Under the pieces are notes generated by a model. It was not told where the DNA came from and ran no database searches. It saw only the letters and a list, made by a program, of their open reading frames with translations. 39,994 nt of DNA. It comes from Elusimicrobia bacterium CG1_02_56_21. Lineage in GTDB: Bacteria > Elusimicrobiota > Elusimicrobia > Elusimicrobiales > UBA9959. Both the position numbers and the translations under genes were made by a program. Location: positions 1 through 39,994 of the forward strand of contig MNUR01000116.1 of NCBI GenBank assembly GCA_001871115.1, given 5' to 3'. Position 1 is the first letter of the stretch. Each line of letters opens with the position of its first letter. Shown here one piece after another: positions 16,333 through 25,450 of the stretch.

Positions 16333-17490
16333 CTACTTCGCGGCGGCCACGGCTTTCTGCGCGGCTTCCCAGAGCGAAGAGGCCTGTTCCAGTTTCAGCC
16401 CGGACTTGGCCAGTATTTCCCTGCCTTCCTTTACATTGGTGCCTTCGAGGCGCACTATAAGGGGGATGTTTATCTTCACTTTCTTGGAGGCTTCCACCAC
16501 GCCGGAGGCTATGTTGTCGCATTTCATTATGCCGCCGAAAATGTTGACCAGCACCGCTTTTACCTTGGAGTCTTTGAGTATTATCTGGAAAGCGCGGGTG
16601 ATCTGGTCCACGTTGGCGCCGCCGCCTACGTCCAGGAAATTTGCGGCGTCCCCGCCGGCCATCTTTACCGTATCCAGGGTGGCCATGGCCAGCCCGGCCC
16701 CGTTGACCATGCAGCCGATATCGCCGTCAAGGCCGATATAGTTTATGCCTATCTCTTTGGCTTCCTTCTCTATTTCGGTGGCTTCATGGTCCGGCTTCGC
16801 CGCGAGGTCTTTATGGCGGAACAGCGCGTTATCGTCGGTCACTATCTTGGAGTCCAGGGCGATAAGCCGGTCGTCGCCTGTTATTACCAGCGGGTTGACT
16901 TCCACCAGGCTGGCGTCCTCTTCGATGAAGGCGCGGACCAGCCGGCACGCGAAAGCGGTGAATTCGCGGAAATTCTTCTGGGGGATGTTCAAGTCGAAGG
17001 CCAGCTGGCGCGCCTGGAAGTCGAGCAGGCCGGCCTCTACGTCCACCGGCAGCTTGATTATTTTTTCAGGGTGGCTCTGGGCAAGTTCCTCTATGGACAT
17101 CCCGCCTTCAGCCGAGGCTATTATCGTGGGGGTTGAGCCTTTGCGGTCCAGGACCACCGAGATGTAGATCTCCCGCTTGATGTCGCAGGCCTCATCCACC
17201 AGAACTTCCTCCACTATAAGGGCTTTTCCCTGGGTCTGGTGAGTGACCATTTTCATGCCGAGCATTTTTAAGGCCAGCTCCCGGGCTTCTGTCGGAGTTT
17301 TGGCCAGTTTCACTCCGCCGGCCTTTCCGCGCCCGCCGGCGAGCACCTGGGCTTTAACAACCCAGGGGCCGGGGCCGTCCAGGACCAGTTTGTCGGTGCT
17401 GTCGCCCAGCCTTATTACGCCGCAGCGCTTCTGCAGCGGAATGCCGTAGCGTCCGAAAATTTCTTTACCCTCGTATTCAAGTAATTTCAT
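16333..17490 (-). CDS. sucC: Succinate-CoA ligase, beta subunit
   Basis: 385 aa, usual length. Begins MKLLEYEGKEIFGRYGIPLQ (ATP-grasp entry); the ATP-grasp domain has VVKAQVLAGGRGKAGGV and LVEVNPL; the CoA-ligase half has GAGLAMATLDTVKMAGGDAANFLDVGGGA and VNIFGGIMKCD. Residues fixing ATP versus GTP preference cannot be decided here. AGGAG lies 7 nt before ATG 17490. It heads sucCD and is divergent from the 2-oxoacid:ferredoxin oxidoreductase genes; the shared 279-nt region probably carries both promoters. Confidence 0.96.
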   Translation of the reverse strand: MKLLEYEGKEIFGRYGIPLQKRCGVIRLGDSTDKLVLDGPGPWVVKAQVLAGGRGKAGGVKLAKTPTEARELALKMLGMKMVTHQTQGKALIVEEVLVDEACDIKREIYISVVLDRKGSTPTIIASAEGGMSIEELAQSHPEKIIKLPVDVEAGLLDFQARQLAFDLNIPQKNFREFTAFACRLVRAFIEEDASLVEVNPLVITGDDRLIALDSKIVTDDNALFRHKDLAAKPDHEATEIEKEAKEIGINYIGLDGDIGCMVNGAGLAMATLDTVKMAGGDAANFLDVGGGANVDQITRAFQIILKDSKVKAVLVNIFGGIMKCDNIASGVVEASKKVKINIPLIVRLEGTNVKEGREILAKSGLKLEQASSLWEAAQKAVAAAK

Positions 17491-17598
17491 TGAAGTTCTC
17501 CTGGGGAAGCCGGCTACCGTACAGCCGGACTTTTAATGTTTCGCGCAACTTGTTTTACTTCGGTCCGGACGTCCTGCCGGCACGCCGCGCATAGTTAC

Positions 17599-17634
17599 CG
17601 TTTGAATCCTGCACAATATAATTTGTAGTATAAT
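17599..17634 (+). promoter_or_regulatory. Probable divergent promoter region for korAB and sucCD
   Basis: The only AT-rich block in the 279-nt gap between sucC and the oxidoreductase genes contains two TATAAT hexamers (17617-17622 and 17629-17634). TTACCG-like and TTGAAT-like -35 candidates lie upstream but with imperfect spacing. On the opposite strand the same block offers TATACT and TATATT. It suggests overlapping divergent promoters. The remaining 17635-17769 leader shows no structure I recognise. Confidence 0.4.
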
Positions 17635-17769
17635 TCTTGGCGTAAAGTCCAGCGGAAAAACTGCCGGAGGCGGCGGTTTCAGGCCTATGAATGCCGGTCG
17701 GGAGCTATCCGCGTAAAACGGCCCGGGATGCAGGATCCACTCAAATCAAACGGGAGGTTCTATTCTATA

Positions 17770-19629
17770 ATGAACAATACAAAGAACAGCAGGAATATCT
17801 GTGTGAGTCAGCTTGACTCCGTTACCGTTCGTTTCGCGGGAGATTCGGGTGACGGAATACAGCTTGTCGGCAGCCAGTTCGCCAACGCCACGGCCATAGC
17901 CGGCAACGATTTAAGCACCCTGCCCGATTATCCTGCCGAAATACGTTCCCCGGCCGGTTCCCTGTCCGGCGTCAGCGGCTTCCAGATCAGCTTCGGGGAC
18001 GAAAGCGTGCTCACCCCCGGCAATAAGCCGGACGTCCTGATGGCCATGAACCCCGCGGCCCTGGCCGTGAACCTGAAGAACCTGGACAAAGGCTCGGTCA
18101 TCATCACCAATTCCGACGCTTTTACCCCGGTCGGGCTGGAGAAGGCCGGCTATAAATCCAACCCCCTGGAAGACAATTCTCTGGCTAATTACCGCGTTAT
18201 CGGCGTGCCGGTGAACACCCTGGCCGCCGGGGTGCTTAAAGATTCTACCCTTACCCCCGCGCAGGTCCTGAAATGCAAGAATTTCTACCTGCTCGGCATT
18301 CTTTACTGGATGTACGGCCTCCCGATGGAGACCACCAAGGCCTGGATAAAGACCAAGTTCGGCAAGAAATCCCCGGAACTCGCGGCCGCCAACGCCAAGG
18401 TGCTGGAAGCCGGCTACGACTACGCCGAAACCACCGAGATCTTCGACGCCCGGTTCCAGCTGAAGAAGAGCCCGGTGACCAAGGGCAAATACCGCAATTT
18501 GACCGGCAACGAAGCGGCGGCCTACGCGCTGCTCACCGCCGCCAAGCTCCTTAAAAAGAAGCTTTTCTACGGCTCTTACCCTATCACCCCGGCCACGGAG
18601 ATCCTGCATACCCTCGCCAAACACCGCGCCCAGGATGTGGTGGTCTTTCAGGCCGAGGACGAAATAGCGGCCATCTGCTCCTCCATAGGGGCGGCTTTCG
18701 CCGGCGAACTCTCCGCCACCGGGACCAGCGGCCCCGGGCTCTCCCTTAAGTCCGAGGCCCTCGGCCTCGCCGTAATAGCCGAACTGCCCCTGGTGGTAGT
18801 GGACGTGCAGCGCGGCGGGCCCTCCACCGGCCTGCCCACCAAGACCGAGCAGTCCGACCTGCTTCAGGCCGTCTACGGCCGCCACGGGGAGGCCCCCCTG
18901 GTGGTCCTGGCCGCGACCAGCCCCGCGGACTGCTTCGATACCACCCTGGAAGCCGCGCGCATAGCCGTAAAGTATATGACGCCGGTCGTGGTGCTGACCA
19001 ATGCCTATCTCTCCAACGGCACTGAGCCTTTCCGCATCCCCAAGCTCTCGGAACTGCCCAAGTTCGAGACCAGCCCCCTGCCGAAGCTTGAAAATTACAA
19101 ATGCTTCATGCGCGATCCCGACACCCTGGCCCGCCCCTGGACTTACCCGGGGCTAGCCGGCTACGAATACCGCGCCGGCGGCCTGGAGAAGCAGAATATC
19201 GAAGGCAATATCAGCTATGACGCCCTCAATCACGAGGTGATGACCGATCTGCGCGCGGACAAGATAGCCCGCGTGGTCAAGGAGATCCCGCCTACGAAGA
19301 TCAACGGCCCGGAAGAAGGCGAACTGCTGGTGGTAGGCTGGGGCTCCACCTACGGCGCTATCACCACGGCCGTCACCGAGGCCCGGAAGACAGGGCTCAA
19401 GGTCTCCTCCGTCCACATCAAGAACATCTTCCCGCTGCCGCCGGACCTTGGCACGATCATGCGGCGCTTCCGCAAGGTTCTGGTCCCGGAGGAGAATTCC
19501 GGGCAGTTCCGGATGCTCCTGCGCTCCGCTTATATGCTCGAACCCCTGGGCCTCAACAAGGTGCAGGGCCAGCCGCTCAATTCCGACGAAGTCCTGTGCA
19601 AGATCCAGGAAATCCTGAGGGGGAATTAA
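17770..19629 (+). CDS. korA: 2-oxoacid (probably 2-oxoglutarate):ferredoxin oxidoreductase, fused gamma-alpha subunit
   Basis: 619 aa from ATG 17770 (GGGAGG 12 nt upstream); an in-frame ATG at 17728 has no ribosome site. Residues about 12-190 are the gamma domain (TVRFAGDSGDGIQLVGSQFA), followed by the alpha pyrimidine-binding domain starting at about 205 (GNEAAAYALLTAAKLLKKKLFYGSYPITPATEIL), with EDEIAAICSSIGAAFAG, TGTSGPGLSLKSEALGLA and QRGGPSTGLPTKTEQSDL. With the beta subunit it would oxidatively decarboxylate 2-oxoglutarate to succinyl-CoA, or run the reverse, with ferredoxin as electron carrier. Substrate is inferred from adjacency to sucCD; other 2-oxoacids are possible. No delta or ferredoxin gene is present nearby. 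Confidence 0.9.
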   Translation: MNNTKNSRNICVSQLDSVTVRFAGDSGDGIQLVGSQFANATAIAGNDLSTLPDYPAEIRSPAGSLSGVSGFQISFGDESVLTPGNKPDVLMAMNPAALAVNLKNLDKGSVIITNSDAFTPVGLEKAGYKSNPLEDNSLANYRVIGVPVNTLAAGVLKDSTLTPAQVLKCKNFYLLGILYWMYGLPMETTKAWIKTKFGKKSPELAAANAKVLEAGYDYAETTEIFDARFQLKKSPVTKGKYRNLTGNEAAAYALLTAAKLLKKKLFYGSYPITPATEILHTLAKHRAQDVVVFQAEDEIAAICSSIGAAFAGELSATGTSGPGLSLKSEALGLAVIAELPLVVVDVQRGGPSTGLPTKTEQSDLLQAVYGRHGEAPLVVLAATSPADCFDTTLEAARIAVKYMTPVVVLTNAYLSNGTEPFRIPKLSELPKFETSPLPKLENYKCFMRDPDTLARPWTYPGLAGYEYRAGGLEKQNIEGNISYDALNHEVMTDLRADKIARVVKEIPPTKINGPEEGELLVVGWGSTYGAITTAVTEARKTGLKVSSVHIKNIFPLPPDLGTIMRRFRKVLVPEENSGQFRMLLRSAYMLEPLGLNKVQGQPLNSDEVLCKIQEILRGN

Positions 19630-19633
19630 CAAC

Positions 19634-20644
19634 ATGGAAAATACAATGGAAAAAAAGCTTACCGCTAAAAACTTCTCCTCGGGCCTGCCGGTGAAATGGT
19701 GCCCCGGCTGCGGCGATTTCGCCATCCTCAGCATGCTGCAGAAGACGATGGCCAATATGGGCCTGCCGCTGGAACAGTACGCCGTCATCTCCGGCATAGG
19801 CTGCTCCAGCCGCTTCCCGTACTATGTCAGCACTTACGGCTTCCATTCCATCCACGGGCGCGCTCTGCCGATAGCCACCGGGGTCAAGCTTTCGAAGCCG
19901 GAGCTGGCCGTTTGGGTCATCACCGGCGACGGCGACGGGATGTCGATAGGCGGCAACCACCTGATCCACGCTATAAGGCGCAATATCAGCCTTAAGATCG
20001 TGCTCTTCAATAACCGCATCTACGGCCTGACCAAGGGCCAGGCTTCCCCGACCACCCTGCAGGGCTCGAAGACCAAGACCACCCCGCTCGGCGCGATAGA
20101 CTACCCGTTCGATCCGACCCGGTTCGCGATCGGCCTCGACTGTACCTTCGTGGCGCGCGGGATAGACAACGATATAGCCGGAACTTCGGCCATTTTCGAG
20201 CGGGCGGCCAGGCATACGGGCACGGCCTTCGTGGAAGTGCTGCAGAAATGCGTGCCGTTCACGGATAAAGAATTCGACTCGCTCAAGGACCCCGCCACCA
20301 AGGAGGAGATGCTGCTCCGCGTCGAGCACGGCAAGCCGCTGGTGTTCGGCAAGGACAAGAACAAGGGCATCTCTTTCCGCAATATGCGCGCGGAAATAGT
20401 AGAGTTCAAAGCGGGCGCGGTCCCGGCCGAGGTCGCGATCTACGACGAGACCAATGCCGACATGGCCTACCTGGTGAGCGGGCTTCCCCACCCGGAATTC
20501 CCGACCCCCATCGGCGTGCTGAAAGCCGTCCGCAAGCCGGCCTACGAGGAGATGTATTACGACCAGGTAAAGACCATAGGGAATACCAAAGAGCATGAGC
20601 TCGAGGCCCTGCTTTCCGGGCCCGACGCCTGGGAAATAAAATAA
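19634..20644 (+). CDS. korB: 2-oxoacid (probably 2-oxoglutarate):ferredoxin oxidoreductase, beta subunit
   Basis: 336 aa. Thiamine-diphosphate-binding subunit: VKWCPGCGDFAIL (20-32, Cys23 and Cys26 for the iron-sulfur cluster), GIGCSSRFPYY, HGRALPIATG, and the TPP motif WVITGDGDGMSIGGNHLIHA, with FNNRIYGLTKGQASPT following. GAGGGGG lies 11 nt before the ATG, itself 4 nt after the korA stop, so they are one operon. A strong terminator follows at 20677-20725. Confidence 0.93.
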   Translation: MENTMEKKLTAKNFSSGLPVKWCPGCGDFAILSMLQKTMANMGLPLEQYAVISGIGCSSRFPYYVSTYGFHSIHGRALPIATGVKLSKPELAVWVITGDGDGMSIGGNHLIHAIRRNISLKIVLFNNRIYGLTKGQASPTTLQGSKTKTTPLGAIDYPFDPTRFAIGLDCTFVARGIDNDIAGTSAIFERAARHTGTAFVEVLQKCVPFTDKEFDSLKDPATKEEMLLRVEHGKPLVFGKDKNKGISFRNMRAEIVEFKAGAVPAEVAIYDETNADMAYLVSGLPHPEFPTPIGVLKAVRKPAYEEMYYDQVKTIGNTKEHELEALLSGPDAWEIK

Positions 20645-20676
20645 GAGCCGCTTAGCGGAGCCGGCAGTCAGCGGGA

Positions 20677-20725
20677 GAAGGCCGCGGAAGGTAAAAGTTC
20701 ACCTGTCCGCGGCCTTCTTCTTTTT
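20677..20725 (+). terminator. Rho-independent terminator after korB
   Basis: 12-bp perfect stem GAAGGCCGCGGA (20677-20688) / TCCGCGGCCTTC (20706-20717), extended inward by AGGT/ACCT, and followed by TTCTTTTT. The rest of the 272-nt gap (20726-20916) holds no gene; an AT-rich stretch near 20860-20900 probably carries the promoter of the next gene. Confidence 0.9.
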
Positions 20726-20916
20726 GCATTTATTTGCTGCCGCGGCGCCGCAGCCATGAGGAGGGCGGCGGGGCGCGGTCCGGGGCCTATGGGCCTATGG
20801 GGATACGGGGCCAAAGAATTTCAATAAATAGGCCCTTGGCCTGATGTGCCGAATGAGCGCATTTTATATCCTTATAGGACAGTAAGACTTTAAACCGCGG
20901 TTCTATTGAGGATAAA

Positions 20917-21912
20917 ATGAAAATCAAACTTATCGCCCTCTCCACGCTGATGAGTCTGGCTTCGGCGGCCGGTGCGCAGGACCTTGCCGCCCGGTTGCCC
21001 ACCATAGACGCCGGAACCATCTTAAACCAGATAAACAATAGCCAGCCCCCTTTCCCGCAGCCCGCGCTTGCCACGCTGGATACCTGCGTGTTCACTGATT
21101 TTAAAAATAATAAATGTTATTTCAAATGCCAGAGCGGCGCAATACTGACCGAGCCGGCCGTAAGACCGGATTTCTCCTCCGGAGAGCCTGCCGGCGCCTG
21201 CGCTACCCATATAATACGCCCTGTAGCGGCGGGCGCGTTCAGGACCCGGGATTTGGACTGGGCCAAACAGGTCGCCAAGGAACTGCGCAAAGAACTTAAG
21301 GGATACGGGATCTTCGCCAGCGTTATTGTTGTGGCCAAGCCCGGCAAAAAAGCTTTCCTCGCCGTGGAATTTAAAAGCTGGGCGGACTATGAACAGGTAA
21401 AAGACCTGTTCTACCAGGACCCCGGCAAGAACCCCAGCTATATGGACATAAGGGTCTCTCCGCGCGTACCCAAAGAAGCCGGCTCCGCGCCCGACCAGGA
21501 TATCGCCGCCGCAAAGAGCGCCGGCGATTATTCCCTGGTGCAAAGGGACCTGCTCCTGACCCGGATGACTTCCAACACCCTCAAGACCATAGCCCTTACA
21601 CTCAGGGGCCTGGACCAGCTTAACAGCCCAGACGCCGCTCCCGCCGCTTACTCTGAGGGAGTGCAGGAGACTTCCGCGGATATAGAAGAAGCCGTTACTG
21701 AAATGGAACTGGGCCTGAGAGCCAGGGACGGCCTGATGCTGCGCCAAGAGGTCTCCCGCATGGAGCCTATGGTAGCGCGCCTTGCCGGCCTGGCGGCGTC
21801 CATCGAAGGAGACGCCAATTACGGCTACTGGGCCGGTAAAGATATAAAGGAAATCTCTGATAAACTCACTGTTTATTTGTTTACTATCCGCGTTAACTCG
21901 GTGTTCCTGTAA
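20917..21912 (+). CDS. Exported protein of unknown function
   Basis: 331 aa. Signal peptide MKIKLIALSTLMSLASAAGA-Q. Near the N-terminus four Cys lie in CVFTDFKNNKCYFKC and GACATH, suggesting disulfides and an extracytoplasmic location. The middle has an alpha/beta segment (WAKQVAKELRKELKGYGIFASVIVVAKPGKKAFLAVEF). The C-terminal 130 residues are helical. I recognise no family. The gene stands alone between two terminators, so it is its own transcription unit. Confidence 0.75.
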   Translation: MKIKLIALSTLMSLASAAGAQDLAARLPTIDAGTILNQINNSQPPFPQPALATLDTCVFTDFKNNKCYFKCQSGAILTEPAVRPDFSSGEPAGACATHIIRPVAAGAFRTRDLDWAKQVAKELRKELKGYGIFASVIVVAKPGKKAFLAVEFKSWADYEQVKDLFYQDPGKNPSYMDIRVSPRVPKEAGSAPDQDIAAAKSAGDYSLVQRDLLLTRMTSNTLKTIALTLRGLDQLNSPDAAPAAYSEGVQETSADIEEAVTEMELGLRARDGLMLRQEVSRMEPMVARLAGLAASIEGDANYGYWAGKDIKEISDKLTVYLFTIRVNSVFL

Positions 21913-21927
21913 ACGAGAGGACTTGAG

Positions 21928-21960
21928 AAAACAGCCGGCCCGGGCCGGCTGTTTTTATTT
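21928..21960 (+). terminator. Rho-independent terminator
   Basis: AAAACAGCCGGCCC is followed directly by its complement GGGCCGGCTGTTTT and then TATTT, 15-40 nt after the stop at 21912. It is perfectly palindromic and has T-rich ends on both sides. The convergent SpoIID gene ends at 22026, so it could stop both directions. Confidence 0.9.
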
Positions 21961-22025
21961 ATCCGGACGGGAAATAATTTATCGTCGCTTCCGTTCAAGC
22001 CGGGCCCCGGCGCGGACCGCGGGTT

Positions 22026-24095
22026 TTATTTGCCGCTTTTCTTTACGTATTTAATGCGGCTTATTTTGGTTGCGGGGAAGTAGAAATCAAGTATGTCTTT
22101 GTAGGCCAGATTGTATTTGCCGGCCAGGCCGGCTGCGCCGCTCTGGCACATGCCTATAGCGTGGCCCCAGCCGCCGCCGTAAATCCAGTAATTGCGAACC
22201 TTGCCGTCTTTGAACCGGTTTATCTCTATCTCGAACAGCGTGCTTTTAAGCGAGCTGAAGCCTAACAGGTTCCGTATCAAATGTTCTTTTGTCACGGTTA
22301 TCGTTTTTTTCCTGCCTATCACTCTCAGTGAATTTACATTGCCGGAAGGACTGCGCCGGAGCGGGATGATATTAAGCAGCTCGCCTACCGCGTAATCCTT
22401 GTTGACCCGGAAGGTCATGTCTTTCTGGCGGATTATCTTCATCCAGCGGAACTCGGATGCGCGCACGCGGCCCGGGTAATTGCAGTTGGCGTCCGGGTTG
22501 CCGGTCAGCCAGAGGTGGTAGTCCCAGGGGTCCAGCGGCGCCTGGGCCTTGGCGGGGTCGATGTCGGGCTTGGTCACTAAATAGGGGGAATCTCCCCAGC
22601 CGGTGACTTCCCCGGAGGCCTGGGTCCAGCCGCCGCAGTTAGAGTGATAGAAAGTATAAGCGGGGCGGCCGTGATAGGTGAGGATCTCTCCCTCGGTATC
22701 GACCACGGCGCGGGTGGTGGTGTTGGCCTCTATAGATTTGCCTTTATAGGCCTGGCAGTGCTGGCTGTCGCAAAGGTGGTAGCCTTGTTTTTTATGTATC
22801 CCGCCTCGGGACCGGCGTATAAGGACCTGGGTACGGGCTATCACGGCCTGGGCTTTAAGGGATTCGTACGGCCATTGGGGCGCAACCTCGCTGGGCACGA
22901 CGCCAAGCAGGTAGAGTTCCGTTTCTATAACGTTCACAACTTCTATCCCGCGGCTGCCCGGGGACAGTTCCACATAGCCCCGGTACTGCCTGTCAGCCCC
23001 GCGGAACCAGGGGTTTTTTATCCTGGACGACGCGTCGAAGATCACGGTTCCGCCGGGTTTGGCCGGTTTAACCAGGATGGGCCCCTGGAAGCTGTTGTGC
23101 AGTTTGCCGTCAGGACCTTTCAGCAGCACACTGCGGCCGTCGTGATGGACCGTCCAGGTTTCGTCAGGCGGGATAGTGGCGTAAAGCTTGCCGCTGGCCT
23201 TGCCCGTGACCGTAAGGCCTTCAAAGGACTTCAGCCGCAGGAAATTGTTCCGCCCCTGTTTGCCGGTATTGGTAGCGCCTATCCCCACCCGGATCTTGAC
23301 GGAGCGGGACAGGTTCTCCAGCGCGTCCAGCGGCTCCATCACCAGCGGTTTCGTGATCCTGAAAGGCGGGCGTATTTCCTCGGGCTGCTTGGAGAGCTTG
23401 CCTTCCAGGATCTTCATCATCTTTGAAGCTATCGGATGGCCGGGGGCGTAATCTAGAACGCGGTAATACTGGTTCCAGGCTTCATCGAATTTGCCCTGCC
23501 TGGCGTAGATCCCCGCCAGGGGCAGCCGGGCCTCGGTAAAGGAAATGTCCTTGCGCAGCGCCTCAATAAGGGAGCTTTCCGCTTCTTTGTACATTTTAAA
23601 ATTCATGTAATTCCAGGCAAGGATATAATCCACGCCGGCAAAATCAGGGCGCAGCTGGCGGTAATTGTCCAGGTGCTCTATGGTTCTTTTTTTATCATCG
23701 AGGTTGGCGTAGACGCTGGCCAGGCCGAGTTCCGCTCTTGAGTGTTTAGGCTGCAGCTGCAGGGCCGTTTCAAAAGCCGAGCGCGCGCCGGTATAATCGG
23801 CCAGGTGAAAGCGCAGCCAGCCGAGTTCAGAGTAGATGTCGGGGTTCTCCGGGGCCCTCTCCAGAGCCCTGGTCATTAGGCTGGACGCCTGGTAGTAGCG
23901 GCCGGCCTGCTTCAGGCAGATAGCCGCGTTCATCAGCGGGCGCGGGTCGGCCGGGGACGCGGCCGCAAGTTCTGCGTAAGCCGAGGCTGCCTGGGACAGG
24001 TTCCCTTTCAGGTAAAGTTCGTAGGGCGGCGCGGCGCAATAACCGGCTGCCGATTGAAATAGGAGGAATAAAAGAATAAGATTAAGTCTTCGCAC
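22026..24095 (-). CDS. TPR-SpoIID/LytB domain protein
   Basis: 689 aa. GTG start at 24095 with no Shine-Dalgarno; an in-frame stop lies 18 nt upstream. Signal peptide MRRLNLILLFLLFQSAAGYCA. Residues about 25-230 are TPR units (NLSQAASAYAELAAASPADPRPLMNAAICL; AFETALQLQPKHSRAELGLASVYANL). The C-terminal half is a SpoIID/LytB (amidase-enhancer) domain: VVPSEVAPQWPYESLKAQAVIART, YHLCDSQHCQAYKG, TFYHSNCGGWTQ and GGGWGHAIGMCQSGAAGLA. SpoIID is a peptidoglycan lytic transglycosylase in sporulating bacteria; in non-sporulating diderms such proteins are thought to act on cell-wall turnover. TPR fusion suggests a scaffolded envelope role. Confidence 0.9.
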   Translation of the reverse strand: MRRLNLILLFLLFQSAAGYCAAPPYELYLKGNLSQAASAYAELAAASPADPRPLMNAAICLKQAGRYYQASSLMTRALERAPENPDIYSELGWLRFHLADYTGARSAFETALQLQPKHSRAELGLASVYANLDDKKRTIEHLDNYRQLRPDFAGVDYILAWNYMNFKMYKEAESSLIEALRKDISFTEARLPLAGIYARQGKFDEAWNQYYRVLDYAPGHPIASKMMKILEGKLSKQPEEIRPPFRITKPLVMEPLDALENLSRSVKIRVGIGATNTGKQGRNNFLRLKSFEGLTVTGKASGKLYATIPPDETWTVHHDGRSVLLKGPDGKLHNSFQGPILVKPAKPGGTVIFDASSRIKNPWFRGADRQYRGYVELSPGSRGIEVVNVIETELYLLGVVPSEVAPQWPYESLKAQAVIARTQVLIRRSRGGIHKKQGYHLCDSQHCQAYKGKSIEANTTTRAVVDTEGEILTYHGRPAYTFYHSNCGGWTQASGEVTGWGDSPYLVTKPDIDPAKAQAPLDPWDYHLWLTGNPDANCNYPGRVRASEFRWMKIIRQKDMTFRVNKDYAVGELLNIIPLRRSPSGNVNSLRVIGRKKTITVTKEHLIRNLLGFSSLKSTLFEIEINRFKDGKVRNYWIYGGGWGHAIGMCQSGAAGLAGKYNLAYKDILDFYFPATKISRIKYVKKSGK

Positions 24096-24227
24096 GGTGT
24101 ACTATATCGTATTAAATTATCATAAACATGCGAATAGGGAAACTGGCTGACAGCGTAACCTTAAATCCGGGCGGTAGCGTTCTTCCGGCCTTATTCTGTT
24201 TTTTTATGTTTCTTTGCGGCTGATATA

Positions 24228-24791
24228 ATGTCTGAAGAGCTTGCTGATTCCGAACTCATCTCCGCTTTCAAGGCCGGCGACGCCGAGGCTCTGGGCCTCC
24301 TGATGGAGCGGCACAAAGCCGCTCTTTACGGCTACCTGCTGCGCATTACCGGCAGGCGGGAAGCCGCGGACGACATTTTTCAGGAGGTGTTCCTGAAACT
24401 GGTAAAAAACCCTTCAGCTTACGGTGAAAGGGAAAAACTTAAGTCCTGGCTGTTTACAGTGGCCAGGAACGCGGCTATGGACTTTTTCAGGAAAGAAGGC
24501 TGCAGGGCCGAGGTTCCCCTGGAAGGCCGCGGGGAAAGTCCCGGCCCGGCGGATTTCACCGCCTCGCCCGAGCCCGGGCCCGAGGAAGCCGCCGTTAACA
24601 AGGCCTTAAGCGAAAAGCTGGAAGCCGCCCTGGCCCTGCTCTCGCCTGACCAGCGCGAGGTTTTCTACCTTCGCCATTATTCAGAGCTTTCATTCAGGGA
24701 AATAGCGGAACTTCTCTCGGTTCCTATAGGCACGGTGCTGGCCCGGATGAGCCGGGCGGCCGCCCTGCTGCGCAAAGAGCTGGCCGGCTGA
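24228..24791 (+). CDS. ECF-type RNA polymerase sigma factor
   Basis: 187 aa. Sigma-70 region 2 at residues about 10-80 (DAEALGLLMERHKAALYGYLLRITGRREAADDIFQEVFLKL..WLFTVARNAAMDFFRK) and region 4 at about 125-183 (LSPDQREVFYLRHYSELSFREIAELLSVPIGTVLARMSRAAALLRKEL), with an acidic linker and no regions 1 or 3, as in ECF factors. It is followed by a zinc-finger anti-sigma gene after about 90 nt, so it probably controls an envelope-related response and possibly its own operon. The start ATG at 24228 has no obvious ribosome site. Confidence 0.93.
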   Translation: MSEELADSELISAFKAGDAEALGLLMERHKAALYGYLLRITGRREAADDIFQEVFLKLVKNPSAYGEREKLKSWLFTVARNAAMDFFRKEGCRAEVPLEGRGESPGPADFTASPEPGPEEAAVNKALSEKLEAALALLSPDQREVFYLRHYSELSFREIAELLSVPIGTVLARMSRAAALLRKELAG

Positions 24792-24883
24792 TAAGCATAG
24801 CTCTTTAGCCGGCACTGGCACAGCTTAGGAAAAGACCTGCAATAAAACCGGGGTCCCGCGCGTTGTACATACAGGAGAATAAT

Positions 24884-25363
24884 ATGAACTGCGGTTACGG
24901 GGAAAAACTAATCCTTTATTTCTACGGCGAAGCCGGGGATGAACTGAAAGCCGGTGTTTCAAAACACCTGGCCGGTTGTGCAGCGTGCCGGGCTGATCTG
25001 GCCGCCCTTGAAGCCGCAGAAAAAGCGCTTGCTTCCCGCGCTGCCGGGCCTTCTGCCGCGGCTATTGAGGCCGTAATGATTGCGGCCCGCGCGTCGGTTT
25101 CGCGGAGCCGCCGCTTCTTTTTTAACTGGGGAGAGGCCCTGCTTTCCGGGGCTATGGTTTCGCTGCTCGCTGTAGGGTTCTTTATTGCCAGCCGCGGCAA
25201 ACCCGCCGACCTGGCGTGGAACAGCGGCCTGGATTCCGGCCTGGATTCGGTGGAATATTCAATGTACCAGGCGCAGTCGGACCTGGCCTCGGTATCCAGC
25301 GACTGGGAGTACGGGTACAGCGCGCTGGAAGACGAGGAATTTCAGCTGTACGGCAAGGCTTAA
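24884..25363 (+). CDS. Membrane anti-sigma factor with zinc-binding ZAS domain
   Basis: 159 aa from ATG 24884 (AGGAG at 24872-24876). The N-terminal HxxxCxxC motif is His28-Cys32-Cys35 (KHLAGCAACRADL), the ZAS signature. A single membrane helix lies at about residues 88-107 (LLSGAMVSLLAVGFFIAS), leaving a C-terminal periplasmic tail of about 50 residues (VEYSMYQAQSDLASVSSDWEYGYSALEDEE). It should hold the upstream sigma factor inactive until an envelope signal arrives. The periplasmic sensor tail resembles nothing I know. Confidence 0.88.
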   Translation: MNCGYGEKLILYFYGEAGDELKAGVSKHLAGCAACRADLAALEAAEKALASRAAGPSAAAIEAVMIAARASVSRSRRFFFNWGEALLSGAMVSLLAVGFFIASRGKPADLAWNSGLDSGLDSVEYSMYQAQSDLASVSSDWEYGYSALEDEEFQLYGKA

Positions 25364-25450
25364 TAAACGGATTTTAATATAACTGTTCAAAACAAAGACA
25401 AACGGGTTGTCGGGTAGAGCGGGCGGTAAAAAAATAAGGATGGAGGCTAT

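Noticed and set aside
17728-17769. Upstream ATG as the start of the 2-oxoacid oxidoreductase alpha gene
   Set aside because: No ribosome site precedes it, whereas GGGAGG stands before ATG 17770 and similarity begins after it.
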